Origin: Corynebacterium resistens DSM 45100 | GTDB taxonomy: Bacteria; Actinomycetota; Actinomycetes; Mycobacteriales; Mycobacteriaceae | Assembly: GCF_000177535.2 (NCBI RefSeq) | Contig: NC_015673.1 | Coordinates: forward strand, 2,108,001-2,172,000 | Length of the DNA: 64,000 bases | Reading direction: 5' to 3' | Part shown: positions 37,806 to 46,126 of the stretch, piece by piece | Position numbering within the stretch: position 1 is the first letter of the stretch | Layout: each line of letters begins with the position of its first letter | Notes under the pieces: generated by a model | What the model saw: the letters and a program-made list of their open reading frames with translations, nothing else | The model's database searches: none | Told to the model about the DNA's origin: nothing | Translations under genes and position numbers: made by a program

Positions 37806-39802
37806 TAGTTTCGTCCTTCCACTGCGTCGCTACCCTGCTGTTGAGCTGCGGCTTGTTCCGCGCGCCGTTCTGCTACTGCTTTCCGCACCACCAGCAGGGC
37901 GTCGGCCAGCTTCCTTTCTTCCGCGTCTTCAGCCCGTCGTTCCGGATCTCTGCCATTGACGGCCTTCCAGGCCTTGACGCGCGGAATCAACGCCATTGCC
38001 TCGTCCAGCGACATTTCGATGCGTGTGGCGTAAATCGAATCCGAGATCAACTGCAGAACCGTTGGAGTCACCGTCTTCGACATAATCTCGAATGCCCTCT
38101 GGAAAGGATTAATCTTGTCGATCAGATTGATGTGCAATTCATCGATATTGACGAATTGGTGAGCCATCTGGATGAAACGCTTATCCCCGACCTGTTTGAC
38201 CTCACCCGACTTAATCACTGAATCGACGACGACCCGCTGACGGACTTCTTCGACTTCAGCTTCAGTAAGGTCTGGGTATTCCTCCCGGATGATCTTCGGG
38301 ATGAGTACTTTGTTGGTCGTTTCTGGATCGACGCTACCGACGGCAGCTCTAGCGAAGGTATCGTCCTGCAGGATTTTCGCCTTCAAGTCGTTCAAATCCG
38401 TTGCCACGATTTGGCGCACACGGTCAGTAGATGGTTCCTTCAGCCCAGAAACCTTGATAGTTCCGGGCTCATTGGAATTGTCACTAGGAACCTTCGGCTT
38501 GAAGTTGAAGTTCTGCGCCAGTACCTGTTCCATCAACAAGGACGCAGTTATGGCCTTCAACATGTTGTTCACCGAGACGGTAACTTCACTTTGGGCTGCG
38601 TCTGGCTCCGCGAGCAAGTTAGTGAACTGTGCATGGGTTTTACCCTCTGCATCGCGGGTGACACGTCCGATGATTTGGATGATTTCGGTCAGCGAAGCGC
38701 GGTATCCCACAGTCAATGCGTGTTCTGCGTATGGCCAGTCAAAACCTTCTTTGGCCATCCCGAGCGCGATAATGATATCCACAGCATCCCTGTTCTGAGA
38801 TGCCGTATCGACCAAATAAGCCAAAGTACGGGCGCGAGCCTTTTGATCGGTGTCGTCGACAAGGTCTGCGACACGGAGTGTTTCTCCGTTATCGCGTCGC
38901 CGAACCAAAATGATGCCAGTTTCTTCCTCAACCCCTACGCTTTCGCCGATGACATCGAGGATGAGGCCGACCTCCTCAATTTTGTCTTTAGTGGATTCAC
39001 CAGAATTGACATTGGGAATGTGAATGATCGTCTTTTTATCGAGATCCAACACCTCGCCGATGCTGTCGGTGTAACGCCCTTGGTAGAAGTGGTGCCCGAT
39101 TCCAAGGGATTTCAGGTGGTCATACCCATTGAGCTGGTCGTAGTAGTTGAAGGTAACTGGCGTGAATTTCGCCTCATCCCCAGGAAGAAGCACGGGGACT
39201 GCGTCGCCACGGAAGTATGACCCAGTCATGGCGATGATGTGGACATCGGAACCGTTCATCACCTCACGCAACAAAGAACCTAAACGGCTATTTTCCAGGT
39301 CGGCTGAGACGTGGTGGAATTCATCGATCGCCAGCACCGTGCCGTTGAAATCGGATGGCGTGAGTTTCTCGAAAGCAAAACGCAAGGTTGCGTGAGTGCA
39401 TACCAAGGTTGCATCAGGCCCATGCATGAACCGAATAAATTCGTTAACTTTGCTGGCCGTACTACCGGGCGTACACAAATTGTTACGAGGTTCGACTTCC
39501 CAATCCGCGAAGAAGCCATTCTTAATCAAAGCGGTGTTGGCGAATGATCCACCGATTGACCGTTCAGGGACCGCCACAATCACTTTCTTGCGGTTTTGGT
39601 TAAACAGTTTGTCCAGCCCAACGAACATCAAAGCACGCGACTTACCCGAAGCTGGAGGGGCTTTGATCAATAAATATTGAGATCCACGGTGTTCGTAAAC
39701 TCGGCGTTGCATTTCACGCATACCAAGCTCATTGGTGCTTACGGAGGTACCGGCTTGCGCGTATTCAACGTTGACGAGGTTTTCCCTTGAGTGCTTGCCC
39801 AT
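37805..39802 (-). CDS. SF2 DEAD/DEAH-like helicase (DEFH box) of the restriction-like cassette
   Basis: A 665-residue superfamily 2 ATPase: Walker A APPASGKS (48-55), Walker B/motif II with DEFHH (160-164) in place of DEAD/DEAH, motif III MTGSYF (192-197), motif V GMAKEGFDWP and motif VI QIIGRVTRD (376-384). This matches the type III/type I restriction-like helicases that take over foreign DNA. The C-terminal 57 residues are Ala/Glu/Arg-rich and contain NGRDPERR plus ERKL, aligning without gaps to residues 51-75 of the GIY-YIG protein. No nuclease motif is visible in the helicase itself. The start is one base after the methyltransferase stop (TGA-G-ATG). Confidence 0.87.
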   Translation of the reverse strand: MGKHSRENLVNVEYAQAGTSVSTNELGMREMQRRVYEHRGSQYLLIKAPPASGKSRALMFVGLDKLFNQNRKKVIVAVPERSIGGSFANTALIKNGFFADWEVEPRNNLCTPGSTASKVNEFIRFMHGPDATLVCTHATLRFAFEKLTPSDFNGTVLAIDEFHHVSADLENSRLGSLLREVMNGSDVHIIAMTGSYFRGDAVPVLLPGDEAKFTPVTFNYYDQLNGYDHLKSLGIGHHFYQGRYTDSIGEVLDLDKKTIIHIPNVNSGESTKDKIEEVGLILDVIGESVGVEEETGIILVRRRDNGETLRVADLVDDTDQKARARTLAYLVDTASQNRDAVDIIIALGMAKEGFDWPYAEHALTVGYRASLTEIIQIIGRVTRDAEGKTHAQFTNLLAEPDAAQSEVTVSVNNMLKAITASLLMEQVLAQNFNFKPKVPSDNSNEPGTIKVSGLKEPSTDRVRQIVATDLNDLKAKILQDDTFARAAVGSVDPETTNKVLIPKIIREEYPDLTEAEVEEVRQRVVVDSVIKSGEVKQVGDKRFIQMAHQFVNIDELHINLIDKINPFQRAFEIMSKTVTPTVLQLISDSIYATRIEMSLDEAMALIPRVKAWKAVNGRDPERRAEDAEERKLADALLVVRKAVAERRAEQAAAQQQGSDAVEGRN

Positions 39803-39803
39803 C

Positions 39804-42521
39804 TCATGCCTTCTTTCGTGATCGCTTCTTTGGTGCCGCTGCTTTCTCGGCTGCGATCATGTCCTCATACATAGCAAACAGGGCAGACAATCGATCCTCA
39901 TCAGTTTCGAACGGACGTTTGGAGTACAGACCGTCAACGAATCGATCGATCTCCGCATGGGCTTGCCTCAAATTGTCAGGCATGAGTTCCGGATCGTAGA
40001 GCTGAGCAAGGGTCTTCTCGCAGTGATACTCCCGCACATCAAGCACTCGCAGTGCCTTTTCGGTAAGCGCATCCTTTTCCTGGTCAGTCAAATTCCGAAC
40101 GGGGAAATTGTTGTAAACGATTGTGTTTGAATACCTGTAGTCGGTCTTCATTTTTCCGCCAACAGCCCGCGTCCACACCATATGCATCCGCGAAGTCAGC
40201 AACCCGAACAACCATGGCTCGGCATCGTATACAGCAAAGGCTGCGTCAGAAATCACCGTGTCTGGCCCGAGGTAGCCCATTGGAATGTAATCACGTCGCT
40301 CCGAGGAAACACGAGGAACGATGATCGAATCAGTGGTGCCACCTTTCTGCTCTCGAAAAGACCATGGTGTTATGGCTTTTGCTCGAGTCCCAGCATCACT
40401 GCTGGCCAAACGCATTTCTTTCACTTTCTGAAACCTGCTAGCCAAGGCAGGTATTCCTGAAGCAGCCTCAACCTCGTCTGGTTCTACCCAAACGCAAAAC
40501 CGATAATTGCCATTGATGAATTCCTGGCTACCAAGGATCCTCCTCAAGAAAGGGCGTACCTCTGGAGCACTCCTTACGAGATTGTCACGTTCTTGCTGGC
40601 TGAGGAGTAAATTCCCTCCGTCCATAGCCATATTGCCGAATTGCATCAACGGGAGGCTTGCAGAAAGCGTCCGACGCGATCGACGCATGATAAACACATT
40701 TTTGGCGTCAGCTAAATACCCGTTGATTCGCTGCACCTCACGACGGATACCATTCTGGTAAAGGTACTTCGGGGCGGACGAGTCTGAGCGGAGCCCGATA
40801 ACCACGACGGTCACACCCGCATTATTCTTCGCGTTATTTTCCCATTTAAATGAGTTGTACGCGAAACCGATCTCTACACCTGCGTCAAAAATCGCAGGGA
40901 ACATCAACCCCACGTGCTCGCCCTGAACCACAGAATTGGTCGACACGAAAGCCAACTTCGCACCAGTTCCCGCGATGTAGTCGCTGCCCTTGATGAACCA
41001 CAAGGCGATATAGTCGAGATTCTTGTTGTAAGGACGGTCGCCGAACACGAAGGCGTAGTCCTCTTTTTGCTCAGTTGACTGCTTCTTGGATCCTCCGTAC
41101 GGCGGATTACCAATCAGGTAAATTTCGTCCATCCCGTTGTTTGGGCACACCTCGTTCCAGTCGATGCGAGCGGCATTTCCAGCCCGAATGCGGCCAGCTT
41201 CCTTCAACGGGATAAGCGGGATGGAAATACCGAATTGTTCCTGGAATTCGCGGTTCATCTGGTGCTTGGCAATCCAAAGGGAAAGGATCGCCACTTCAAC
41301 AGCAAAGTCATCAATCTCGATGCCGTAGAAATTCTCGATACTGATTCGCGACTCATTGAAGAGAACATCGTTGGTTCCCAAATCGGTCTGTCGCTGTAGG
41401 ATCGCATGCTCAAGACGCCGAAGTTCCTTGTACGCGATAACTAAGAAGTTTCCGGAACCACATGCCGGGTCGAAAACTTTAATGCGCGCAATGCGGTCAA
41501 GTAGACGCTCAAGCTTCTTCGGGTCATCAAAGACAGCCTCGAATTCCTCCTTGAGCTCGTCGAGGAACAACGGTTCGATAGTCTTCAAAATATTTGGCAC
41601 CGATGTGTAATGCTGGCCCAGATTCGATCGCTTCCCTGGAGTCACGATCGCTTGGAACATCGAGCCGAAAATATCGGGGTTAATATCCAACCAGATCTGC
41701 CGGCCCAGCTCGATCAGCATCTCGCGAGCTTTAGAGGAAAAACGCGGCACGGTCAGGTGGGCGTCTGAACGAAAAAGGCGGCCGTTGACATAGGGAAAAT
41801 CGGCAAGATGGGCAGGGTTCTTCGCCGGATTGGACTCATCCAAGACAGCGAAGAGGTCCTTGATGAAATCAGCTGTGTCCGAGCCATCCTCACGGGTGTG
41901 AGATCCAATCGCGTTCGTGAATTGATTCTCGGTGAAAATCCCCGTGTCTTCGGCGAAGTAACAGAACAGCAAACGGGTAAAGAAGACATTTAGCCCATGA
42001 CGGTTAGACGGATCTTCGAGAAGCCCCGGGTTCGCACTCGCTAGTTCATCGAAAAGTTTCCCCATCTTTTCAGCGGCCTTGACATCCGCGTGAGACTCGG
42101 CCGTGTACTGCGCTTTTTCCATGCCAGCCCACGGCAGGAAGAAGGTGAAGTGCTTATCGATTTCCCGCAGGGGGAAGGTTCGGTTTTCCGTGGTTTTCCA
42201 GTCATAAGCAATGACTTGATCGTAATTGGTGACGATGACGAAGCGAGGGCTGAACTTAACTGCCGTGGGGGAATGCCTAAGGTCCTCCAACTCTTGCAGC
42301 AAGTCCCCGGTGGTTTCCCGGAAATAAACCACGTTTTTCTGTGCCACTTCGCGTTCCGGGTCATCAGCTACGTTTAGTGATCCGTTGCGTAGGCGTGTGA
42401 TATTCCCCTTCGACCGGCCGTAGGCGAGAAGAAGATCAAAGAGAATCTCCCGGTCGTAAAGATCCCGCCCTGCCAGCGGTTTGATGCGTTCCTCGATCGC
42501 CTTCAGACTCAGTCTTGCCAC
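39804..42521 (-). CDS. MmeI/YeeA-like N6-adenine DNA methyltransferase without evident nuclease domain
   Basis: About 905 residues from GTG 42521 (RBS AACAGGTGA); a TTG at 42560 would add 13. Motif X region GQHYTS (about 302-307), motif I DPACGSGNF (351-359) and motif IV NPPY (472-475) mark an adenine-N6 methyltransferase. The part after residue ~600 (RRSRRTLSASLPLMQFGNM, then GSQEFINGNYRFCVWV) resembles the MmeI target-recognition domain. The end (TIVYNNFPVRNLTDQEK and LYSKRPFETDEDRLSALF) resembles the MmeI C-terminal domain. MmeI carries a PD-(D/E)XK nuclease at its N terminus; here I see no such E-x-K motif. GC content is visibly lower than in the neighbouring housekeeping genes. Confidence 0.87.
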   Translation of the reverse strand: MARLSLKAIEERIKPLAGRDLYDREILFDLLLAYGRSKGNITRLRNGSLNVADDPEREVAQKNVVYFRETTGDLLQELEDLRHSPTAVKFSPRFVIVTNYDQVIAYDWKTTENRTFPLREIDKHFTFFLPWAGMEKAQYTAESHADVKAAEKMGKLFDELASANPGLLEDPSNRHGLNVFFTRLLFCYFAEDTGIFTENQFTNAIGSHTREDGSDTADFIKDLFAVLDESNPAKNPAHLADFPYVNGRLFRSDAHLTVPRFSSKAREMLIELGRQIWLDINPDIFGSMFQAIVTPGKRSNLGQHYTSVPNILKTIEPLFLDELKEEFEAVFDDPKKLERLLDRIARIKVFDPACGSGNFLVIAYKELRRLEHAILQRQTDLGTNDVLFNESRISIENFYGIEIDDFAVEVAILSLWIAKHQMNREFQEQFGISIPLIPLKEAGRIRAGNAARIDWNEVCPNNGMDEIYLIGNPPYGGSKKQSTEQKEDYAFVFGDRPYNKNLDYIALWFIKGSDYIAGTGAKLAFVSTNSVVQGEHVGLMFPAIFDAGVEIGFAYNSFKWENNAKNNAGVTVVVIGLRSDSSAPKYLYQNGIRREVQRINGYLADAKNVFIMRRSRRTLSASLPLMQFGNMAMDGGNLLLSQQERDNLVRSAPEVRPFLRRILGSQEFINGNYRFCVWVEPDEVEAASGIPALASRFQKVKEMRLASSDAGTRAKAITPWSFREQKGGTTDSIIVPRVSSERRDYIPMGYLGPDTVISDAAFAVYDAEPWLFGLLTSRMHMVWTRAVGGKMKTDYRYSNTIVYNNFPVRNLTDQEKDALTEKALRVLDVREYHCEKTLAQLYDPELMPDNLRQAHAEIDRFVDGLYSKRPFETDEDRLSALFAMYEDMIAAEKAAAPKKRSRKKA

Positions 42522-42651
42522 GGTGTCACCTGTTCTTGCTTGGGTTAATTTATCGCTCAATCATAATCCGGATGAATTTCGGAGGACCGATTCCTGCCCA
42601 TCACACCTTCCCCCTAGGACTGCTTTGAGCCCTGGGGATGCAGACTCGAAA

Positions 42652-42867
42652 TCACCGAATAGCTTCGGGTACGTGAACCTGCACTGTGAGCTCAAGCCCG
42701 ATAGCACCTAAAACCTGAACAGCCTTATCTAAGCGCACGGTCCGCTTCCCGGACTCAATCGCACGAATCGTTCGCTCTGCCACCTGCGCGAGATCCGCAA
42801 GTTCCTCTTGGGTGAGGTTCAGTTCACGGCGCCTTCCGCGCACTACATCCCCAAGCTCCACCATCAC
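42652..42867 (-). CDS. HipB/y4mF-like XRE-family regulator
   Basis: A 71-residue helix-turn-helix protein: IRxRRxxLxLTQEELADLAQVAERTIRAIESGKR-type core (VVRGRRRELNLTQEELADLA, then AERTIRAIESGKRTVRLD) and a C-terminal strand VLGAIGLELTVQVHVP. This matches the y4mF/HipB antitoxin-regulator family, but no HipA-like kinase gene is present. It lies 130 bp upstream of, and on the same strand as, the methyltransferase. Small XRE proteins in this position act as control (C) proteins of restriction systems, which is the likely role (inference). Confidence 0.82.
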   Translation of the reverse strand: MMVELGDVVRGRRRELNLTQEELADLAQVAERTIRAIESGKRTVRLDKAVQVLGAIGLELTVQVHVPEAIR

Positions 42868-43048
42868 GCTTACCTACCTATTGATCATTAACCCTATCCA
42901 CCACCCGGCAAGACCATGCCGGTTTTCATTCATCTTAAAGCTCGGCGCTGAGTTTCCACCCTGAACCGGCAACAACGTGCCTATTTTTCACCGCAGATTT
43001 TCAAAACGCCCCAAACCCCCTACCCCTAAAAGGATAGACCGCTTAGGA

Positions 43049-43064
43049 TAGACTAAGTTGTCCA
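43049..43064 (+). promoter_or_regulatory. Candidate McbR operator for metQNI
   Basis: TAGAC-TAAGTT-GTCCA matches 9 of 10 positions of the McbR operator TAGAC-N6-GTCTA. It overlaps the -35 hexamer of the metQ promoter (43058-43063). A second GGATAGAC word lies just upstream, but its right half is poor. Confidence 0.55.
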
Positions 43065-43086
43065 CTTTCTTCAGAGATGTTAATTT
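43058..43086 (+). promoter_or_regulatory. Predicted promoter of metQNI
   Basis: TTGTCC (43058-43063) and TTAATT (43081-43086) are separated by 17 bases, about 70 bp upstream of the metQ start. Confidence 0.5.
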
Positions 43087-43152
43087 AGCCGCACTACTTC
43101 CGTGGCGTCGAAAAACATCGGACCACAACGCGAAACCTACGAGGAGAAAACC

Positions 43153-44022
43153 ATGTCCCTGGGACGTAAAGCTCTAGCAGCCGTCTTGGCAGCTTCCACC
43201 GCCTTCAGCTTGGCTGCCTGCGGTGGCGATGACAGCGAAACCATCAAGATCGGCACCACCGATTCCGACCAGAAGCAGTGGCAGGTCTTCAAGGAAGAGC
43301 TGGACAAGGCTGGCATCAAGGGCGAAATCGTTTCCTTCAACGACTACAACATCCCTAACCAGGCGCTGAAGGATGGCCAGATCGATATCAACAACTTCCA
43401 GCACATGAAGTTCCTAGCCGAGTACAACGTGGGTAACGATACGAACCTGGTTCCTGTCGGCGGCACCGAGATCGTCCCACTCGCCCTGTACTTCAAGGAT
43501 CACAAGAGCGTGGAAGACGTAGAGAAGGCCGGCGAGGTAGCTATCCCTAATGACTCCACCAACCAGGGCCGCGCCATCAACGTGCTGGTTCAGGCCAAGC
43601 TGATCACCCTGAAGAAGGAAGGCCTGCTGACCCCTACCCCAGCTGATATCGACGAAGGCAAGTCCAAGGTGAAGGTCACCACCGTCGATGCTGCCCAGAC
43701 CGCTACCTCCTACTTGGATGGCAAGCCAGCCATCATCAACAACTCCTTCCTTTCCAAGGCTGGAATTGATCCAAACACCGCCATCTTCAAGGACGACCCA
43801 AAGGCCGATGAGGCTAAGCCTTACATCAACGGCTTCGTGACCACCAAGGAAAACCAGAACAAGGAAGAGTTCAAGAAGCTCGTCGAAATCTGGCACTCCC
43901 AGCCTGTTCAGGATGCCATCAAGGAAGAATCGAAGGGCACCTCCGTCGAGATTAAGATGGACGGACCAGAGCTCGAAAAGATTCTGAACGATACACAGAA
44001 CAAGCTGAAGGCTCAGAAGTAA
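43153..44022 (+). CDS. metQ: Methionine-binding lipoprotein of the MetNIQ importer
   Basis: A 289-residue NlpA/MetQ-family lipoprotein: signal MSLGRKALAAVLAASTAFSLAAC with the lipidated Cys at about 23. The binding domain starts at IKIGTTDSDQKQW and has NDYNIPNQALKDGQIDINNFQH and GTEIVPLALYFKDHKS, the standard MetQ landmarks. It captures D- or L-methionine for import. ATG 43153 has GAGGAG upstream; an earlier ATG at 43102 adds 17 residues before the signal peptide and is rejected. First gene of metQNI. A McbR-type site overlaps its promoter. Confidence 0.94.
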   Translation: MSLGRKALAAVLAASTAFSLAACGGDDSETIKIGTTDSDQKQWQVFKEELDKAGIKGEIVSFNDYNIPNQALKDGQIDINNFQHMKFLAEYNVGNDTNLVPVGGTEIVPLALYFKDHKSVEDVEKAGEVAIPNDSTNQGRAINVLVQAKLITLKKEGLLTPTPADIDEGKSKVKVTTVDAAQTATSYLDGKPAIINNSFLSKAGIDPNTAIFKDDPKADEAKPYINGFVTTKENQNKEEFKKLVEIWHSQPVQDAIKEESKGTSVEIKMDGPELEKILNDTQNKLKAQK

Positions 44023-44044
44023 CCCGCACGTTAGGACCCTCCCT

Positions 44045-45223
44045 ATGGCCGACAACCTCGGCACCGCCTCTGCTGCGCATGCTGCCAGCGCGAATAGCGC
44101 TGGTGGCGCAACCGGTGAAGCCAACCCAGCCACCGGCGCAACCCGCCCAGCCACCGGCGCAACCCCCGCAGCTTCCGATGGCAACCGTCAAAAAACCGGC
44201 ACGTCCATTGAGTTCCGCAATGTCCGCAAAGTCTTTCACCAAGGCAAGCGCGAAATTGTAGCGCTCGACGATGTCAATATTTCCATCCCCGCCGGCTCGA
44301 TCGTGGGCATCATCGGTTATTCCGGTGCTGGCAAATCCACGCTCGTGCGGCAGATCAACGGGCTCGACCGCCCCACCTCAGGGCAGATTTTGCTCGACGG
44401 GCAAGACATCGTGGGACTGCCGGAATCCAAGATGCGCAAGTTGCGCTCCAACATTGGAATGATCTTCCAGCAGTTCAACCTATTCCAGTCACGTAATGTT
44501 GCCGGGAATGTGGCGTACCCGCTGGGGCTGCAGGGCGTCGAAAAGAAAGAAAAGCAAGCCCGCGTGGCTGAGCTGCTTGAATTCGTCGGCCTGCAAGACA
44601 AAGGCAAAGCCTACCCAGAGCAGCTTTCGGGTGGTCAGAAACAACGCGTGGGCATTGCACGCGCACTGGCAACCAACCCCAGTTTGCTGCTGGCGGATGA
44701 GGCAACGTCCGCGCTGGATCCATCCACGACACGCGATGTGCTGGAACTGCTACGGCGCGTGAACCGCGAACTTGGGATCACGATCGTGGTGATTACCCAC
44801 GAGATGGAAGTAGTGCGATCGATCGCCGACCAGGTTGTTGTGATGCAGGGCGGCAAAGTTGTGGAGCAGGGATCGGTGTACGAGGTGTTCTCCAACCCCG
44901 CTACCGATGTAGCTGCGAACTTCGTGGCAACCTCTCTGCGCAATACGCCTGACCAGGTGGAAAGCGAAGCTCTGCAGACCGGAACCGGGCGTTTGTTCAC
45001 GGTAACGCTGGCCGAGGGCATCGGCTTCTTCAGTGCTGTTTCCGCCCTCGACAGTAATCACGTCAGCGTGAATATCGTCCACGGCGGTGTCACCACGTTG
45101 CAGCAACATTCTTTCGGCAAGCTCACCTTGCGCTTAACACCGAAGGATGAGGAGGGCGAGCGCGCCATCCAACAGTTCTACGAGACTATGTCCGCCACCA
45201 CCGACGTGGAGGAGATCCGATGA
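44045..45223 (+). CDS. metN: Methionine ABC transporter ATP-binding protein
   Basis: A 392-residue ABC ATPase. Walker A GYSGAGKST is at 91-99, then IGMIFQQFNLFQSR (Q-loop), signature LSGGQKQRVGIARAL, Walker B LLLADEATSALDP and an H-loop in VVITHEMEVVRSIADQ. The C-terminal ~75 residues form an NIL domain, which senses intracellular methionine and inhibits transport. The first ~52 residues are an Ala/Gly/Thr-rich low-complexity extension with two PATGAT units encoded by a 21-bp repeat, absent from typical MetN. The stop overlaps the metI start by 4 bp. Confidence 0.94.
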   Translation: MADNLGTASAAHAASANSAGGATGEANPATGATRPATGATPAASDGNRQKTGTSIEFRNVRKVFHQGKREIVALDDVNISIPAGSIVGIIGYSGAGKSTLVRQINGLDRPTSGQILLDGQDIVGLPESKMRKLRSNIGMIFQQFNLFQSRNVAGNVAYPLGLQGVEKKEKQARVAELLEFVGLQDKGKAYPEQLSGGQKQRVGIARALATNPSLLLADEATSALDPSTTRDVLELLRRVNRELGITIVVITHEMEVVRSIADQVVVMQGGKVVEQGSVYEVFSNPATDVAANFVATSLRNTPDQVESEALQTGTGRLFTVTLAEGIGFFSAVSALDSNHVSVNIVHGGVTTLQQHSFGKLTLRLTPKDEEGERAIQQFYETMSATTDVEEIR

Positions 45224-45987
45224 GCCTCACCCATCAGGCACTTGCCTCGTCCTACCAATCACTGTCGAGCCAGGTGCTCGCCAGCCCAGGTTTCGGCAAT
45301 GAAGGCGTAACCTTCCTCGCGAAGGGCCAAATGGACTGGGATCGCTTAGGCCCCACGTTCACCAAGGCGCTGACCTCCACCTTGTACATGGTGTCCGTCA
45401 CGCTACTGATTTCTGCTGTGCTTGGCTTGGTCCTCGGCATGCTGCTCTACACCACTCGCGAAGGTGGCGTACTGGCGAACAAGCCGGTCTACTGGACTTT
45501 GAATGTGCTGGTGAATTTTGTTCGCCCCATTCCGTTCATCATTTTGCTCACGGCGATTGGCCCGCTCACGGAAGTGATTGCGGGCAGCCGTATCGGCACG
45601 GAGGCGGCCATCGTCGGTATGGTGTTGGCCGCGACATTCGGTGCCGCGCGCATCGTCGAGCAGAACTTGGTTTCCATCGATCCCGGAGTGGTCGAGGCCG
45701 CCAAAGCCATGGGTGCCTCGCCATTACGGATCATCTTCTCGGTGATCATCCCCGAGGCACTCGGACCTCTGATTCTGGGCTTCACCTTCATGTTCATCGC
45801 GATCGTAGATATGTCCGCGATGGCCGGTTACATCGGCGCTGGTGGCCTGGGTGACTTCGCCATCGTCTACGGTTACCGCGCGTTCAACGACCAGGTCACG
45901 TGGATCACCGTGGCCGTGATCATCGTGATCGTGCAGATCGCCCAGCTGGGCGGCAACTGGTTGGCGAAGAAGATCATGCGCCGCTAG
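45220..45987 (+). CDS. metI: Methionine ABC transporter permease
   Basis: A 255-residue permease with five or six transmembrane helices. The EAA loop, which docks onto MetN, is in DPGVVEAAKAMGASPLRIIFSVIIPEALG. The family stretches FVRPIPFIILLTAIGP and MSAMAGYIGAGGLGDFAIVYGYRAF are present. It is translationally coupled to metN through ATGA. A terminator follows 30 bp after its stop. Confidence 0.94.
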   Translation: MSLTHQALASSYQSLSSQVLASPGFGNEGVTFLAKGQMDWDRLGPTFTKALTSTLYMVSVTLLISAVLGLVLGMLLYTTREGGVLANKPVYWTLNVLVNFVRPIPFIILLTAIGPLTEVIAGSRIGTEAAIVGMVLAATFGAARIVEQNLVSIDPGVVEAAKAMGASPLRIIFSVIIPEALGPLILGFTFMFIAIVDMSAMAGYIGAGGLGDFAIVYGYRAFNDQVTWITVAVIIVIVQIAQLGGNWLAKKIMRR

Positions 45988-46017
45988 CCGGTGGTGATTC
46001 TTCGCCGCTGATCGCCT

Positions 46018-46040
46018 CGGCGCTGATTATTTCAGCGCCG
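46018..46040 (+). terminator. Rho-independent terminator of metQNI
   Basis: CGGCGCTGA and TCAGCGCCG form a perfect 9-bp stem around TTATT, followed by TTTCTT. Confidence 0.75.
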
Positions 46041-46055
46041 TTTCTTCGCCGCGGT

Positions 46056-46080
46056 CTACGAGCTTTGTTTTTGCTCGTAG
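46056..46080. terminator. Second hairpin between metI and the convergent gene
   Basis: CTACGAGC (46056-46063) and GCTCGTAG (46073-46080) form a perfect 8-bp stem. T-rich sequence follows on the plus strand. A copy of the dispersed CGACGCCAC motif lies immediately downstream (46098-46113). Confidence 0.5.
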
Positions 46081-46126
46081 CCGTGGCTTTTGCTTTCTTT
46101 ACGCCGACGCCACGGGCTGCCCGCGT

